Shown here piece after piece: positions 27,981-35,670 of a stretch of DNA of 44,324 bases (position 1 is the first letter of the stretch; every line of letters begins with the position of its first letter). Below the pieces are notes generated by a model. The model saw only the letters and a list, made by a program, of their open reading frames with translations. It was not told where the DNA came from and searched no databases. This stretch comes from Pseudomonadota bacterium (GTDB taxonomy: Bacteria; SZUA-182; DTGQ01). The DNA lies in contig DAOURK010000021.1 in the NCBI GenBank assembly GCA_030625085.1, forward strand, positions 1 to 44,324, read 5' to 3'. The position numbers and the translations under genes were made by a program.

Positions 27981-29764
27981 ATAAGATTAATTAATACCGC
28001 TTCATGGGTTTTAGCAATGTCGTCTAAAGCAGGTTGGTCTTTCAGCTTCTTGGCTGCTTTCTGGCGAATCCATATGATAATTTCATCATTTCCGGCAATA
28101 TCTGCCAGAGCAGCTTGATCTTCCAACTTATTCACTGCTTCTATACGATCATGTACTGGAACTCCATTATTTTTAGCAATGTTTGCCAGAGCAGCTCGAT
28201 CTTTCACCCTTTTCAATGCCTCTTGGCGAATAGATGAATCTTCATCGCTTATAATAATGTCAGCCAGAGCAGCTTGATTATGCAATTTTTTTAGTGCCTC
28301 ATGGCGAATAGATAAGTCTCTATCGTTTCTGGCAATGTCTGCTAAAGTAAATTGATCCTCCAACCTTTTCACTGCTTCTCTACGAACCCAGAAACTAACT
28401 TCATCGTTTTTAGCAATATCTGCCAGAGCAGCTTGATCTTCCAGCTTATTCACTGCTTCTTTGAGAATATGTACACTTTTATCGTTTTTGGCAATATCTG
28501 CCAGAGTATCTTGATCTTGCAATTTTTTTACTGCCTCATGGCGAATAGATGAATCTTTGTCGTTTCTGGCAATGTCTGCCAAAATAGTTTGATCTTTCAT
28601 CCTTTTCACTGCTTCTTGGCGAATTCTTCTATCCTTATCATTTTTAACAATATCTGCCAAAGCAGTCTGATCTTCCAGCCTTTCCACTGCTTCTTGGCGA
28701 ACAAATACATCTTCATCGTTTTTAGCACTATCTGCCAGAGCAGATTGATTTTCCAGCTTTTTCACTGCTTCCAGGCGAGCATACGAACTCGCATCGTTTA
28801 TGGCAATGTCTGCCAAAATAGCTTGGTCTTTTATACGATACATTACGCAGCTTATTAGCTTTTCATGAACGTCCGGATCATCTTTATCATTTTTAGAGAT
28901 GTTTACCAAAATAGCTCGCAAAATGGCTTGATCTTTTATACGGGCTATTACTCCTTTACGAACATATGAACTCTCATCGTTTCTGGCAATGTCTGCCAAA
29001 ATAGTTTGATCTTCCAGCTTTTCCACTGCTTCCCGGCGAACAAATTCATCTTTATCGTTTTTAGCAATATTTGCCCGAGCAGCTTGATCCCCCAGCTTTT
29101 TTACTGCTTCTTGGCGAACATACCAACTCTCATCGTTTATGGCAATATTTGCCAAAATAGTTTGATCTTTCATCCTTTTCACTGCTTCTCGGCGTATTTT
29201 TTTATCCTTAACATTTATGGCAATGTCAGCCAACACAGCTTCGCTTTTGGCAATATTTACCAAAATAGCTGGATCATTTATACACGCTATTATTATTTTG
29301 TGAATATCTAAGCATTTATCGTTTTTAAAAATGTCTACTAAAATAGTTTGATTTTTCAATTTCTTCACTGCTTCCAGGCGAATTCTTTTATCCTTGGCAT
29401 TTTTGGCAATGTCGGCCAAAATATTTTGATCTACCAGCTTTTTCACTGCTTCCCGGCGAATGTTGAAAACAGTGTCATCCTCCATAAGTGTTTCTTCTTT
29501 AATAATTTTCACAAGCAAATCCCGGTTTTTCAACCGCTCGGCCGCCTTACACCTGACGTCATAACTCATATTGCTTCCGGCAATCTCGGTAAGAAAATTT
29601 TGGTCTTCCAGCTTTTTTACAGCGGTCTTTCTAATATCCTCCTCAGAATCGTTCCAGGCGATCCATGCGAGTTTTTTTTGGTTATCCAGTCCCTCTGCGG
29701 CACGAAGGCGAACCTTCTTATCAGAATGCTTCCAATTTGGACGAAAAAAATTTAATAGACTCAT
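27977..29764 (-). CDS. HEAT-like solenoid of about 21 26-residue repeats
   Basis: A 595-residue protein from the ATG at 29764 (AAAGG eight bases upstream); a GTG at 29773 is less likely. After a short N-terminus the whole protein is repeats with consensus DQ..LADIAKNDKDSSIR.EAVKKL and a 26-residue period. I count about 21 units, two with insertions. The Leu/Ile/Ala spacing predicts two short helices per unit, as in HEAT / PBS-lyase-type or LRV solenoids, which serve as binding scaffolds. There is no signal peptide and no catalytic domain. The repeats are very similar to each other at DNA level, so unit number may vary between strains. Partner unknown. Convergent with the phosphopantetheinyl transferase gene. 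Confidence 0.82.
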   Translation of the reverse strand: MSLLNFFRPNWKHSDKKVRLRAAEGLDNQKKLAWIAWNDSEEDIRKTAVKKLEDQNFLTEIAGSNMSYDVRCKAAERLKNRDLLVKIIKEETLMEDDTVFNIRREAVKKLVDQNILADIAKNAKDKRIRLEAVKKLKNQTILVDIFKNDKCLDIHKIIIACINDPAILVNIAKSEAVLADIAINVKDKKIRREAVKRMKDQTILANIAINDESWYVRQEAVKKLGDQAARANIAKNDKDEFVRREAVEKLEDQTILADIARNDESSYVRKGVIARIKDQAILRAILVNISKNDKDDPDVHEKLISCVMYRIKDQAILADIAINDASSYARLEAVKKLENQSALADSAKNDEDVFVRQEAVERLEDQTALADIVKNDKDRRIRQEAVKRMKDQTILADIARNDKDSSIRHEAVKKLQDQDTLADIAKNDKSVHILKEAVNKLEDQAALADIAKNDEVSFWVRREAVKRLEDQFTLADIARNDRDLSIRHEALKKLHNQAALADIIISDEDSSIRQEALKRVKDRAALANIAKNNGVPVHDRIEAVNKLEDQAALADIAGNDEIIIWIRQKAAKKLKDQPALDDIAKTHEAVLINLI

Positions 29765-30613
29765 AATCAACACCTTTCAAGCATACTATTTTATTCACTC
29801 ATATTTATTAGCTGACAGTGTTTAAATAAATCCTGAAAAAAATAAAATAATCATAACTTTTTGATTTCAAGGCAGTTCTCAATTTTTTTACTCCTAATTA
29901 CGTTGTCAGATAAATATGAGCGATTTTATTTTATATGACTATCGCCTTTTACTTGTCATAACAACCAACAAACAACTGTAAAACAAAGGGTAACATTACA
30001 TCAGAGATAGTTAAATTTGTTACCTTTTAAATTGTTTTGACTTTTATAGAAGGAGTATCTCAGGATCGTATAATAGAAATATTTAAGATCTGAAGGGCTT
30101 GAAAAGATTGGTAATTTCCTGTTGAAGGGAAAATATTTTTTTGATGATAAATCAAGATGTTATCCCCCTTCTCAGGAGGTGAACACATAGTTTTTGGATG
30201 GTTGTATGGTTTAATGTGTTTACTAAAAATATATAAGGAAACAAATAAAGGGCATTCCCGTGCGAGGGGAAGGTGGTTTGCCCTCTTATTTATAACTGCA
30301 ATTTGTGTTTGGCTTAATTCCTTTGAATTTTTTGAAAATTCACAAACATCACTACGATGACAACGTATATATCCGGTTGAGTCTATCGAACTTAAGAAAC
30401 AAATCAGGCAGACCAAAAGTAAGCTTTCAAATAAGAATAAAATTTTTGATCTATCCATCTTAACATTCCTCTATTACAGAGAAAAAAGATCCTCTCCGGC
30501 AAATACGTTGAAAATAAACTATACAAATAGCGCCTTTATCCTATGATTTTTTAGCGAAACTATTTATCCCTCATTTATTAAATATACTAATAGCGTTATG
30601 ATTAGTATGAGAT
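29765..30613. other. Mostly gene-free AT-rich region
   Basis: Only one weakly supported minus-strand frame (30060-30458) lies here. No shared repeat, tRNA or strong terminator was noticed. Confidence 0.35.
30060..30458 (-). CDS. Doubtful small exported protein
   Basis: A 132-residue frame with AGAGGAATGTTAAG before the ATG and an N-terminal hydrophobic stretch (ILFLFESLLLVCLICFLSS) that could be a signal peptide or membrane anchor. Beyond residue 40 the composition is not distinctive and matches no family I know. A shorter frame on the opposite strand (30157-30360) also contains a hydrophobic stretch but lacks a ribosome site. Could be a decayed gene. Confidence 0.28.
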   Translation of the reverse strand: MDRSKILFLFESLLLVCLICFLSSIDSTGYIRCHRSDVCEFSKNSKELSQTQIAVINKRANHLPLARECPLFVSLYIFSKHIKPYNHPKTMCSPPEKGDNILIYHQKNIFPSTGNYQSFQALQILNISIIRS

Positions 30614-30745
30614 TCATCCATAGCAATATCCATGCCTATTTGAATTTCTCGCTGGAAATGACAGAAAAATAAATGTAATGGCCAATAGATATGAGCGGTT
30701 CATATTGCTCACTTTCCCCCAGGCACCGATAAATGGAATGGAATC

Positions 30746-30760
30746 GAACACCGGGTGTTC
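30746..30760. promoter_or_regulatory. Perfect palindrome GAACACC-G-GGTGTTC
   Basis: Fifteen-base perfect inverted repeat directly adjoining the R4 repeat. It could be an operator-like site or part of the repeat boundary. The copy of R4 at 38.2 kb lacks it. Confidence 0.3.
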
Positions 30761-30830
30761 AATTTTTTGTCCAAAGGCTAAAAAGAAAGACTGCTTATAC
30801 TTTTTAATTGACTTCATGGACTTCAATCCG
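30761..30830 (+). repeat. R4 direct repeat, left copy
   Basis: TTTTTTGTCCAAAGGCTAAA, then CTGCTTATACTTTTTAATTG, then CTTCATGGACTTCAATCC. A near-identical stretch in the same orientation lies at 38181-38247. Together they enclose the whole signal-transduction block. Confidence 0.75.
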
Positions 30831-31017
30831 AAATATACTCGCAACATAATCGTCAAATAGAAATTTTTTTTACAAAAATACAAGGGGAAATAGGATTATC
30901 TCAAGAGATAATCCTATGGCATCCGATTACATAAAGGTATTAATCCCTTCCCTTAAGATCGTAGTAGTCGAGGTAATTATATTCATAGGTAATCATTTGA
31001 GTTTCTTGTTAATGTGG

Positions 31018-31401
31018 TTATCCCTTTGCTTTTAATTTATCATTCATGATATTTTGAGCAGGAATTCCTATTATCTTCTTTATGCTGCCAAGCAATTCAT
31101 TTGCCTTCATTGACTTGGTAACGTAGTCATCCATTCCGGCATCGATACACTTTTCCCTGTCACCCTTCATTGCAAAGGCTGTTAATGCAATTATTGGAAC
31201 TCTTTCTTTTTGTTCTTGTGTTTCGATATCTCTAATCACTTTAGTTGCTTCAATACCATCTAAAATCGGCATTTGTATATCCATTAAAATCAAATCTATC
31301 GATGAATTAGATTTATATACTGAAATTGCCTCTTTACCATCATTTGATAAAACTACATTATATCCAACCTTCTCTAAAATAGTTTTAGCTACTTCTTGAT
31401 T
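31018..31401 (-). pseudogene. Receiver domain cut off from the hybrid kinase
   Basis: An open frame of 127 codons encodes most of a response-regulator receiver domain: QEVAKTILEKVGYNVV, the phospho-acceptor Asp in LILMDIQMP, the Thr in IIALTAFAM and the Lys in DYVTKSM. It overlaps the last 17 bases of the histidine kinase gene in a different frame and has no usable start: a TAA precedes it in frame, and the first candidate codon is TTG inside the domain. The first beta-strand and the acidic pair that normally opens the domain (as in VEDN) are not found in any frame at the junction. The simplest reading is a hybrid kinase whose C-terminal receiver was separated by a small deletion with frameshift. 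Confidence 0.75.
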
Positions 31402-33814
31402 TTACAACAGCATATTCTTTTAGATTTTTCGTTTCTGTTTCTATTGGTTTATATGGAATTGTAAAATAGAATGTAGTGCCATGGCTACTGACAACATTTG
31501 ATGTCACTTTAATCTCCCCGCCCAGTAACTCAACTAATTTCTTGGAAATTGTAAGCCCAAGCCCAGTGCCTCCATATTTTCTTGTATGACTTACATCTGC
31601 TTGCAGGAATGGTCTAAATATTTCTTCTTGTTTGTCTTCAGCTATTCCAATTCCAGTGTCTCTTACATAAAATTCTAATTTATTTTCATCTCTTAATCTA
31701 ACACCATATTCAATAAATCCGCTATCTGTAAATTTGACAGCGTTACTCACCAGATTATTCATTATCTGTTGCAATCTTGTAGGGTCGGCTATGATTGATT
31801 TGCTTATATTATCAGGATAATTTTCTCTTAATGTAATGTCTTTCTGCTTATGAGTTATGACTGTTTTATAATTAGAATTAACATTTTTAAATATAGACTC
31901 AAGTGATAGTGGAACTTGTTCTACCTCAATTTGCCCAGCTTCAATTTTTGAGAGGTCTAAAATATCATTAATGATTGCTAATAATAGATTTACACTCTCT
32001 TTTATGGTTTCTAAATTTTCTCTATGTTCATCTGAAAGTTCATCTTCAAGCATCAAATCAGTATATCCAAGAATAGGATTCAAAGGAGTTCTTATCTCAT
32101 GAGACATATTGGCCAAAAATGCAGATTTTAAACGGTCGGATTCTTCAGCTTTAGCTAATGCTTTTTTAAGTTCATTTTCTGCCTTACGTTTCTCTGTTAT
32201 ATCTCTAAACACCAGAACCACTCCAATATGGTCCCCTTGAGATGTTATTATAGGAGCAGCGCTAGCAGCAATTGGATATTCATTACCACCTTTGGGAATT
32301 AGGACACTATCATTGCTAAGTTCAATAATCCTTCTCTCCCGAAACACTTTCTGCACCGGGTCTTCTATTGCTTTGCGGATTTTTTCATTGATTACATTGA
32401 ATATTTCTTGTATATCTTTTCCCTTCGCCTCAGCATAGCGCCAACCTGTTAATGCTTCAGCCATAGGGTTCATCAAGGCAATTTTATTTTCCATATCAAT
32501 AGTTATTACTGCATCTCCAATACTTTCAAGGGTTGCTGCCAGACGTATTTCACTATCTCGACGTATTTTACTTTCTCGGAGTTCTTCCTCTCTTTTCATC
32601 CGCACGGTAATCTCTTGGTCACGTTTGACAATAGCCTTCTGCAAACCCTCACTCATTTTATTAAATGAATCCGCTAATATGGCTAATTCATCCTTATTCC
32701 TTAAGTTTATCTTATGGGTTAAATCACCATTTCCAATTATGTAAGTTCCTGCTATCAAAGTATTAATTGGATTTATGATTGATCTCCCTATAATAAATGA
32801 AAAAATAAGGGATAACAAAATACCAACACTGCATACGGCAAAGCTAATGATTTTAATTTCTGTTACTGTTCGTTCTGACTGAGAGACTTTTTGTTCTATA
32901 TCTTTTGTTAGGGTATTAGTAAACTCATCTATCAAGTTTCTTAATTCATCAAGAATTTTTTTTCCAGTGCCCGCCGCAAGTAAATTAGTAATATCATCCA
33001 TAGATCGTGGGGCCTTTTCATACCTTATTCTTGCATGAATCTCCGGCCTTGCAACCTCAGCCAGCCATTCTTCATATAGTTTCTTTAGATTAGATAATCT
33101 TTCAAGATTCTTCTTATCGCCTTGAAGTATTTTTTCTAATTCTTTAGTATGTTTATAAAATTTTATTTGCCCATTGTAAAAAGGCTCAAGAAACCAATCT
33201 CTTCCTGCAAGGAGAAAGCCTCTTTCTCCACACTCAGAGTCTACTATATCCTTTCCTATTTGGGTGGTTAATAAAAGATTGTCTTTTCTGCCGGATTTTT
33301 GGAAATCCTTTGACATTGTGCTTATGATTGCTCTAGTCTTATCTATAATTTTTTTGCCTTTACCCGTCCGAACCATCTCATCTATACTCTTTAGGCTAAA
33401 TTGGGCCTCGTTAATTACCCGTCGCATATTAATCTCAGGTTCCCCAGCGACTCCAATCCATTCATATTGAATGTGCTCTATTTCTTCTAGCATTTTTAAA
33501 TATTTTGGGTGATTTGATAAGTCTTTGCGTAAGTGGCTCAACGTTCCTACAAAGTTTTTAACGGCTTTTTTATAAGGCTCCAGAAACTCGTCTTTTCCTG
33601 TAATAATAAACCCTCGTTGGCCTGTCTCCATATCGACAATATGTTTAATAAGGTTTTGTGATTTGGCAACCACACACTCAAAGGTATTATGTGTATCTCT
33701 AGAGATTTTTATAATTTTTGTTAAGTTTTTCATAAGAAATAATGTAGATGGAATAAATATAAACAAAAACATACCGCATAAAATTGCGATTTTTGCTTTA
33801 ATTGAAAATCTCAT
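31385..33814 (-). CDS. Double-CHASE3 sensor histidine kinase (formerly hybrid)
   Basis: An 809-residue membrane kinase, ATG at 33814 with GAGGGAATTTGGTT upstream. Order: transmembrane helix 1 (about 8-30); an extracytoplasmic region with two CHASE3-like units, signatures DMETGQRGFIITGKDEFLEP (about 60) and DSECGERGFLLAGRDWFLEP (about 195); helix 2 (about 322-346); HAMP; coiled coil; PAS (about 425-545); HisKA with the phospho-acceptor His at about 572 (NMSHEIRTPLNP); HATPase_c with DTGIGIAEDKQEEIF and GGTGLGL. It should autophosphorylate in response to an unknown periplasmic signal. Its receiver domain lies directly downstream out of frame. It starts 26 bases after the stop of the membrane sensor gene, so the two are an operon. 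Confidence 0.9.
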   Translation of the reverse strand: MRFSIKAKIAILCGMFLFIFIPSTLFLMKNLTKIIKISRDTHNTFECVVAKSQNLIKHIVDMETGQRGFIITGKDEFLEPYKKAVKNFVGTLSHLRKDLSNHPKYLKMLEEIEHIQYEWIGVAGEPEINMRRVINEAQFSLKSIDEMVRTGKGKKIIDKTRAIISTMSKDFQKSGRKDNLLLTTQIGKDIVDSECGERGFLLAGRDWFLEPFYNGQIKFYKHTKELEKILQGDKKNLERLSNLKKLYEEWLAEVARPEIHARIRYEKAPRSMDDITNLLAAGTGKKILDELRNLIDEFTNTLTKDIEQKVSQSERTVTEIKIISFAVCSVGILLSLIFSFIIGRSIINPINTLIAGTYIIGNGDLTHKINLRNKDELAILADSFNKMSEGLQKAIVKRDQEITVRMKREEELRESKIRRDSEIRLAATLESIGDAVITIDMENKIALMNPMAEALTGWRYAEAKGKDIQEIFNVINEKIRKAIEDPVQKVFRERRIIELSNDSVLIPKGGNEYPIAASAAPIITSQGDHIGVVLVFRDITEKRKAENELKKALAKAEESDRLKSAFLANMSHEIRTPLNPILGYTDLMLEDELSDEHRENLETIKESVNLLLAIINDILDLSKIEAGQIEVEQVPLSLESIFKNVNSNYKTVITHKQKDITLRENYPDNISKSIIADPTRLQQIMNNLVSNAVKFTDSGFIEYGVRLRDENKLEFYVRDTGIGIAEDKQEEIFRPFLQADVSHTRKYGGTGLGLTISKKLVELLGGEIKVTSNVVSSHGTTFYFTIPYKPIETETKNLKEYAVVKSRSS

Positions 33815-33840
33815 AACCAAATTCCCTCTGGCATAGTTTC

Positions 33841-34689
33841 TTACAGCCTTGTTTTCTTTTCTCTTCTCTTTTTCATATATTCCTGAATTTCAAAATCAAA
33901 TACGTCATCTACGATGAGAACAGATTTCCAAAAAGAAAGCTTTTTTTCCTTTAGCTCATCTGCTAAGGTATTACACTCTTTCATAAGTTCCACAGAATGC
34001 TGCCACAAATCCTCAAATTCCTTAATATAAGGTTTTTCAGTAGCTGTTATATCAAGCTTCTTATACATTTCCCAATATTTATTCACATCTTCTAATTGTA
34101 AGGGAAATTCTCTCCTGGCATCATCAGAGTGGCTATAAAGATAAAAATTAGTTGCGTTGATAGCTTCCCAGATACTTACTTCTATTTCACGCACAAATTT
34201 TTCCTTCTCAATTAGATCAGGAATGCCTTCTATAAAAGTGGGCTGAATTTTGTAGTCAATTATATCATCAGCTTCATGAACAGAATCCCACGCTTTTTTT
34301 GTTATATCTATCATATTTTGACGCAATTTTATAAGTCCCTCAGCCTCAGTTATACTGTCCTTCCAGAGCTTCTCGAGCTTGACCGCTATCCTTTTCTCTT
34401 CTTCGGTATCAATCAAGGCCTTGTATTTAGTCATAAACTTGTCAATCTCCCTGACCTCCTTTTGGTACTGTTTCAAACTAACCGCCGATGGATCAGTCGT
34501 ATAATAAAATATAGCGTTGGCAGCTTCCCAAAAGCTAACCTCTATTTCCCTCACTGTTGGCACTTTGTTCCATGCGACCTCTAATATTTTGTCTACCTTC
34601 TGCCTTTCTTTGCTAATAAATTGATAACCCAGAATTCCGCCGAAAACAATCACAGCCAACAAAATTAGTATAATTACGTTTTTTTTCAC
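33841..34689 (-). CDS. Membrane-anchored helical sensor protein with internal duplication
   Basis: A 282-residue protein from the GTG at 34689, chosen because AAAGGAAGGAAC lies just upstream. An upstream TTG frame has no ribosome site. One N-terminal transmembrane helix (about 3-24) is followed by an extracytoplasmic, all-helical region. Two related halves begin VREIEVSFWEAANAIFYY (about 46) and VREIEVSIWEAINATNFYLY (about 166). The pattern resembles four-helix-bundle ligand sensors of chemoreceptors and CHASE3 regions. There is no cytoplasmic output domain. It lies immediately upstream of the histidine kinase, whose own sensor region is also duplicated, so it probably acts as an accessory ligand-binding subunit of that kinase (inference). 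Family not recognised by name. Confidence 0.7.
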   Translation of the reverse strand: MKKNVIILILLAVIVFGGILGYQFISKERQKVDKILEVAWNKVPTVREIEVSFWEAANAIFYYTTDPSAVSLKQYQKEVREIDKFMTKYKALIDTEEEKRIAVKLEKLWKDSITEAEGLIKLRQNMIDITKKAWDSVHEADDIIDYKIQPTFIEGIPDLIEKEKFVREIEVSIWEAINATNFYLYSHSDDARREFPLQLEDVNKYWEMYKKLDITATEKPYIKEFEDLWQHSVELMKECNTLADELKEKKLSFWKSVLIVDDVFDFEIQEYMKKRREKKTRL

Positions 34690-34760
34690 CTTTTTGTTCC
34701 TTCCTTTCAATCTTTTGTTCTGTTGCAACAAAATGACGATTGATTTCAAAAACTTATTTG

Positions 34761-34791
34761 ATTATAATGTTCATAATCATTAAAATGACAA
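34761..34791 (-). promoter_or_regulatory. Candidate promoter of the sensor/kinase operon
   Basis: On the minus strand TTGTCA (34791-34786) and a perfect TATAAT (34766-34761) are separated by 19 bases, about 70 bases before the GTG start. Spacing is slightly long. Confidence 0.35.
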
Positions 34792-35183
34792 AATCGTTAA
34801 GATATATGACTCTGTTGATTTACTATGGTTTTGAGAAAATGGCAAAATTGCAGTTCAATAAAAACAAAATGTTATGACTGCTATTTTTCAGAAAATTATT
34901 CAATTTTGGACTAAATCAACAGCCTCATATATATTCCAGATTTAAGAATCCAAGGGAAAAGTCTAAACCCAATCAACAATATAAAATAATTTTCTATATA
35001 TTTAATCGGCAACTTTATTCTTATTATTTCCTAATTTATCGGCATATTTCATGACAGGCGAATGATTGGAGATTAAGATTCTAACAAATAACAGGACCTA
35101 GTCAGAGATACTGATAACCATTTGCTTTTAAGGGTGAGAAGGCGAGAGACTAATATTAATAGAAAAGCCGAATAATAATAACT

Positions 35184-35210
35184 ATAAATTATAACCAAGT
35201 TATAATTTAT
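35184..35210. promoter_or_regulatory. Perfect AT palindrome
   Basis: ATAAATTATAA and TTATAATTTAT are perfect 11-base arms around CCAAG. It could be an operator in the divergent control region between the kinase operon and the GGDEF operon. Confidence 0.35.
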
Positions 35211-35325
35211 AACAAAAGAAGGTTTCACTGTATTTGCAATATTTTTCTGATCAGCAATGGATGGAGAAAAGGAAAGTAGGATTCAAAAAAATTATGTCTC
35301 CGGCCTTGCAAACATCCAGAAAACA

Positions 35326-35378
35326 TAGTATAAAGATAGTATAAAGATAGCATAAAGATTGTATAAACATAGTAAAAA
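35326..35378. repeat. 11-base tandem repeat
   Basis: AGTATAAAGAT, AGTATAAAGAT, AGCATAAAGAT, TGTATAAACAT and AGTAAAAAGA follow one another with an 11-base period, about one helical turn. It lies immediately upstream of the leader-like hairpins, so it may also influence transcription there. Confidence 0.65.
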
Positions 35379-35389
35379 GAAGGATAATT

Positions 35390-35466
35390 GCTTTTGAGCT
35401 TCCGGGTTATTTGCTGAAGCTTTACTAAAAAGCCCGAAGAGGCAACTTCGAGCTTTTGTTTTTTTA
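35390..35466 (+). terminator. Attenuator-like leader with intrinsic terminator
   Basis: Hairpin 1: AGCTTC (35397-35402) with GAAGCT (35416-35421). Hairpin 2: AAAAGC-CC-GAAG (35428-35439) with CTTC-GA-GCTTTT (35446-35457), followed by GTTTTTTT, which is a good intrinsic terminator on the plus strand. GCTTTT at 35390-35395 could alternatively pair with AAAAGC at 35428-35433, enclosing hairpin 1 and disrupting the terminator. It lies about 200 bases before the REC-GGDEF gene. A small terminated RNA is the alternative reading. Confidence 0.5.
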
Positions 35467-35670
35467 TCCGGCGCAGGATACTGAAATAAAAACCTCAAAT
35501 GGATTGCACTCGATAAACCTTCTCTGAAAAATTATATCTTATGATGAATGAAGGTGTGATGAAAAATCAAGGGAAGGGTTTTTTTTCTTTGATAGTTAAC
35601 GCGCTTCAGGTCTTCGTGGGCGGATTTAATAAAACTAAACTGTTACCATTCTCCTAGTTGGGAGTAAAAC

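Larger units (their letters stand above)
34792..35670. other. Long divergent intergenic region with several structures
   Basis: No convincing gene in about 880 bases. It contains an AT palindrome (35184-35210), an 11-base tandem repeat (35326-35378) and a leader-like double hairpin with T-run (35390-35466). A minus-strand 68-codon frame over the latter is judged spurious. Confidence 0.5.

Noticed and set aside
28034-29755. Several plus-strand frames (67-135 codons) opposite the HEAT-repeat gene
   Set aside because: They mirror the repeat period, are rich in Cys/Phe/Ser, lack ribosome sites and match the antisense of the solenoid.
30746-30760. LexA-type operator reading of the GAACACC-G-GGTGTTC palindrome
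   Set aside because: Half-site spacing differs from the Gram-positive LexA box and no SOS gene is adjacent, so it is listed only as a palindrome.
30614-30883. Minus-strand 89-codon frame
   Set aside because: It overlaps the R4 repeat; the equivalent frame in the other R4 copy is interrupted, so a repeat explains it better than a gene.
31385-31401. Programmed frameshift joining kinase and receiver
   Set aside because: No slippery heptamer with a downstream structure was evident, and the joined product would still lack the receiver's acidic pocket.
35292-35498. Minus-strand 68-codon frame with a hydrophobic end
   Set aside because: It spans the tandem repeat and the terminator hairpin; no ribosome site or family features.
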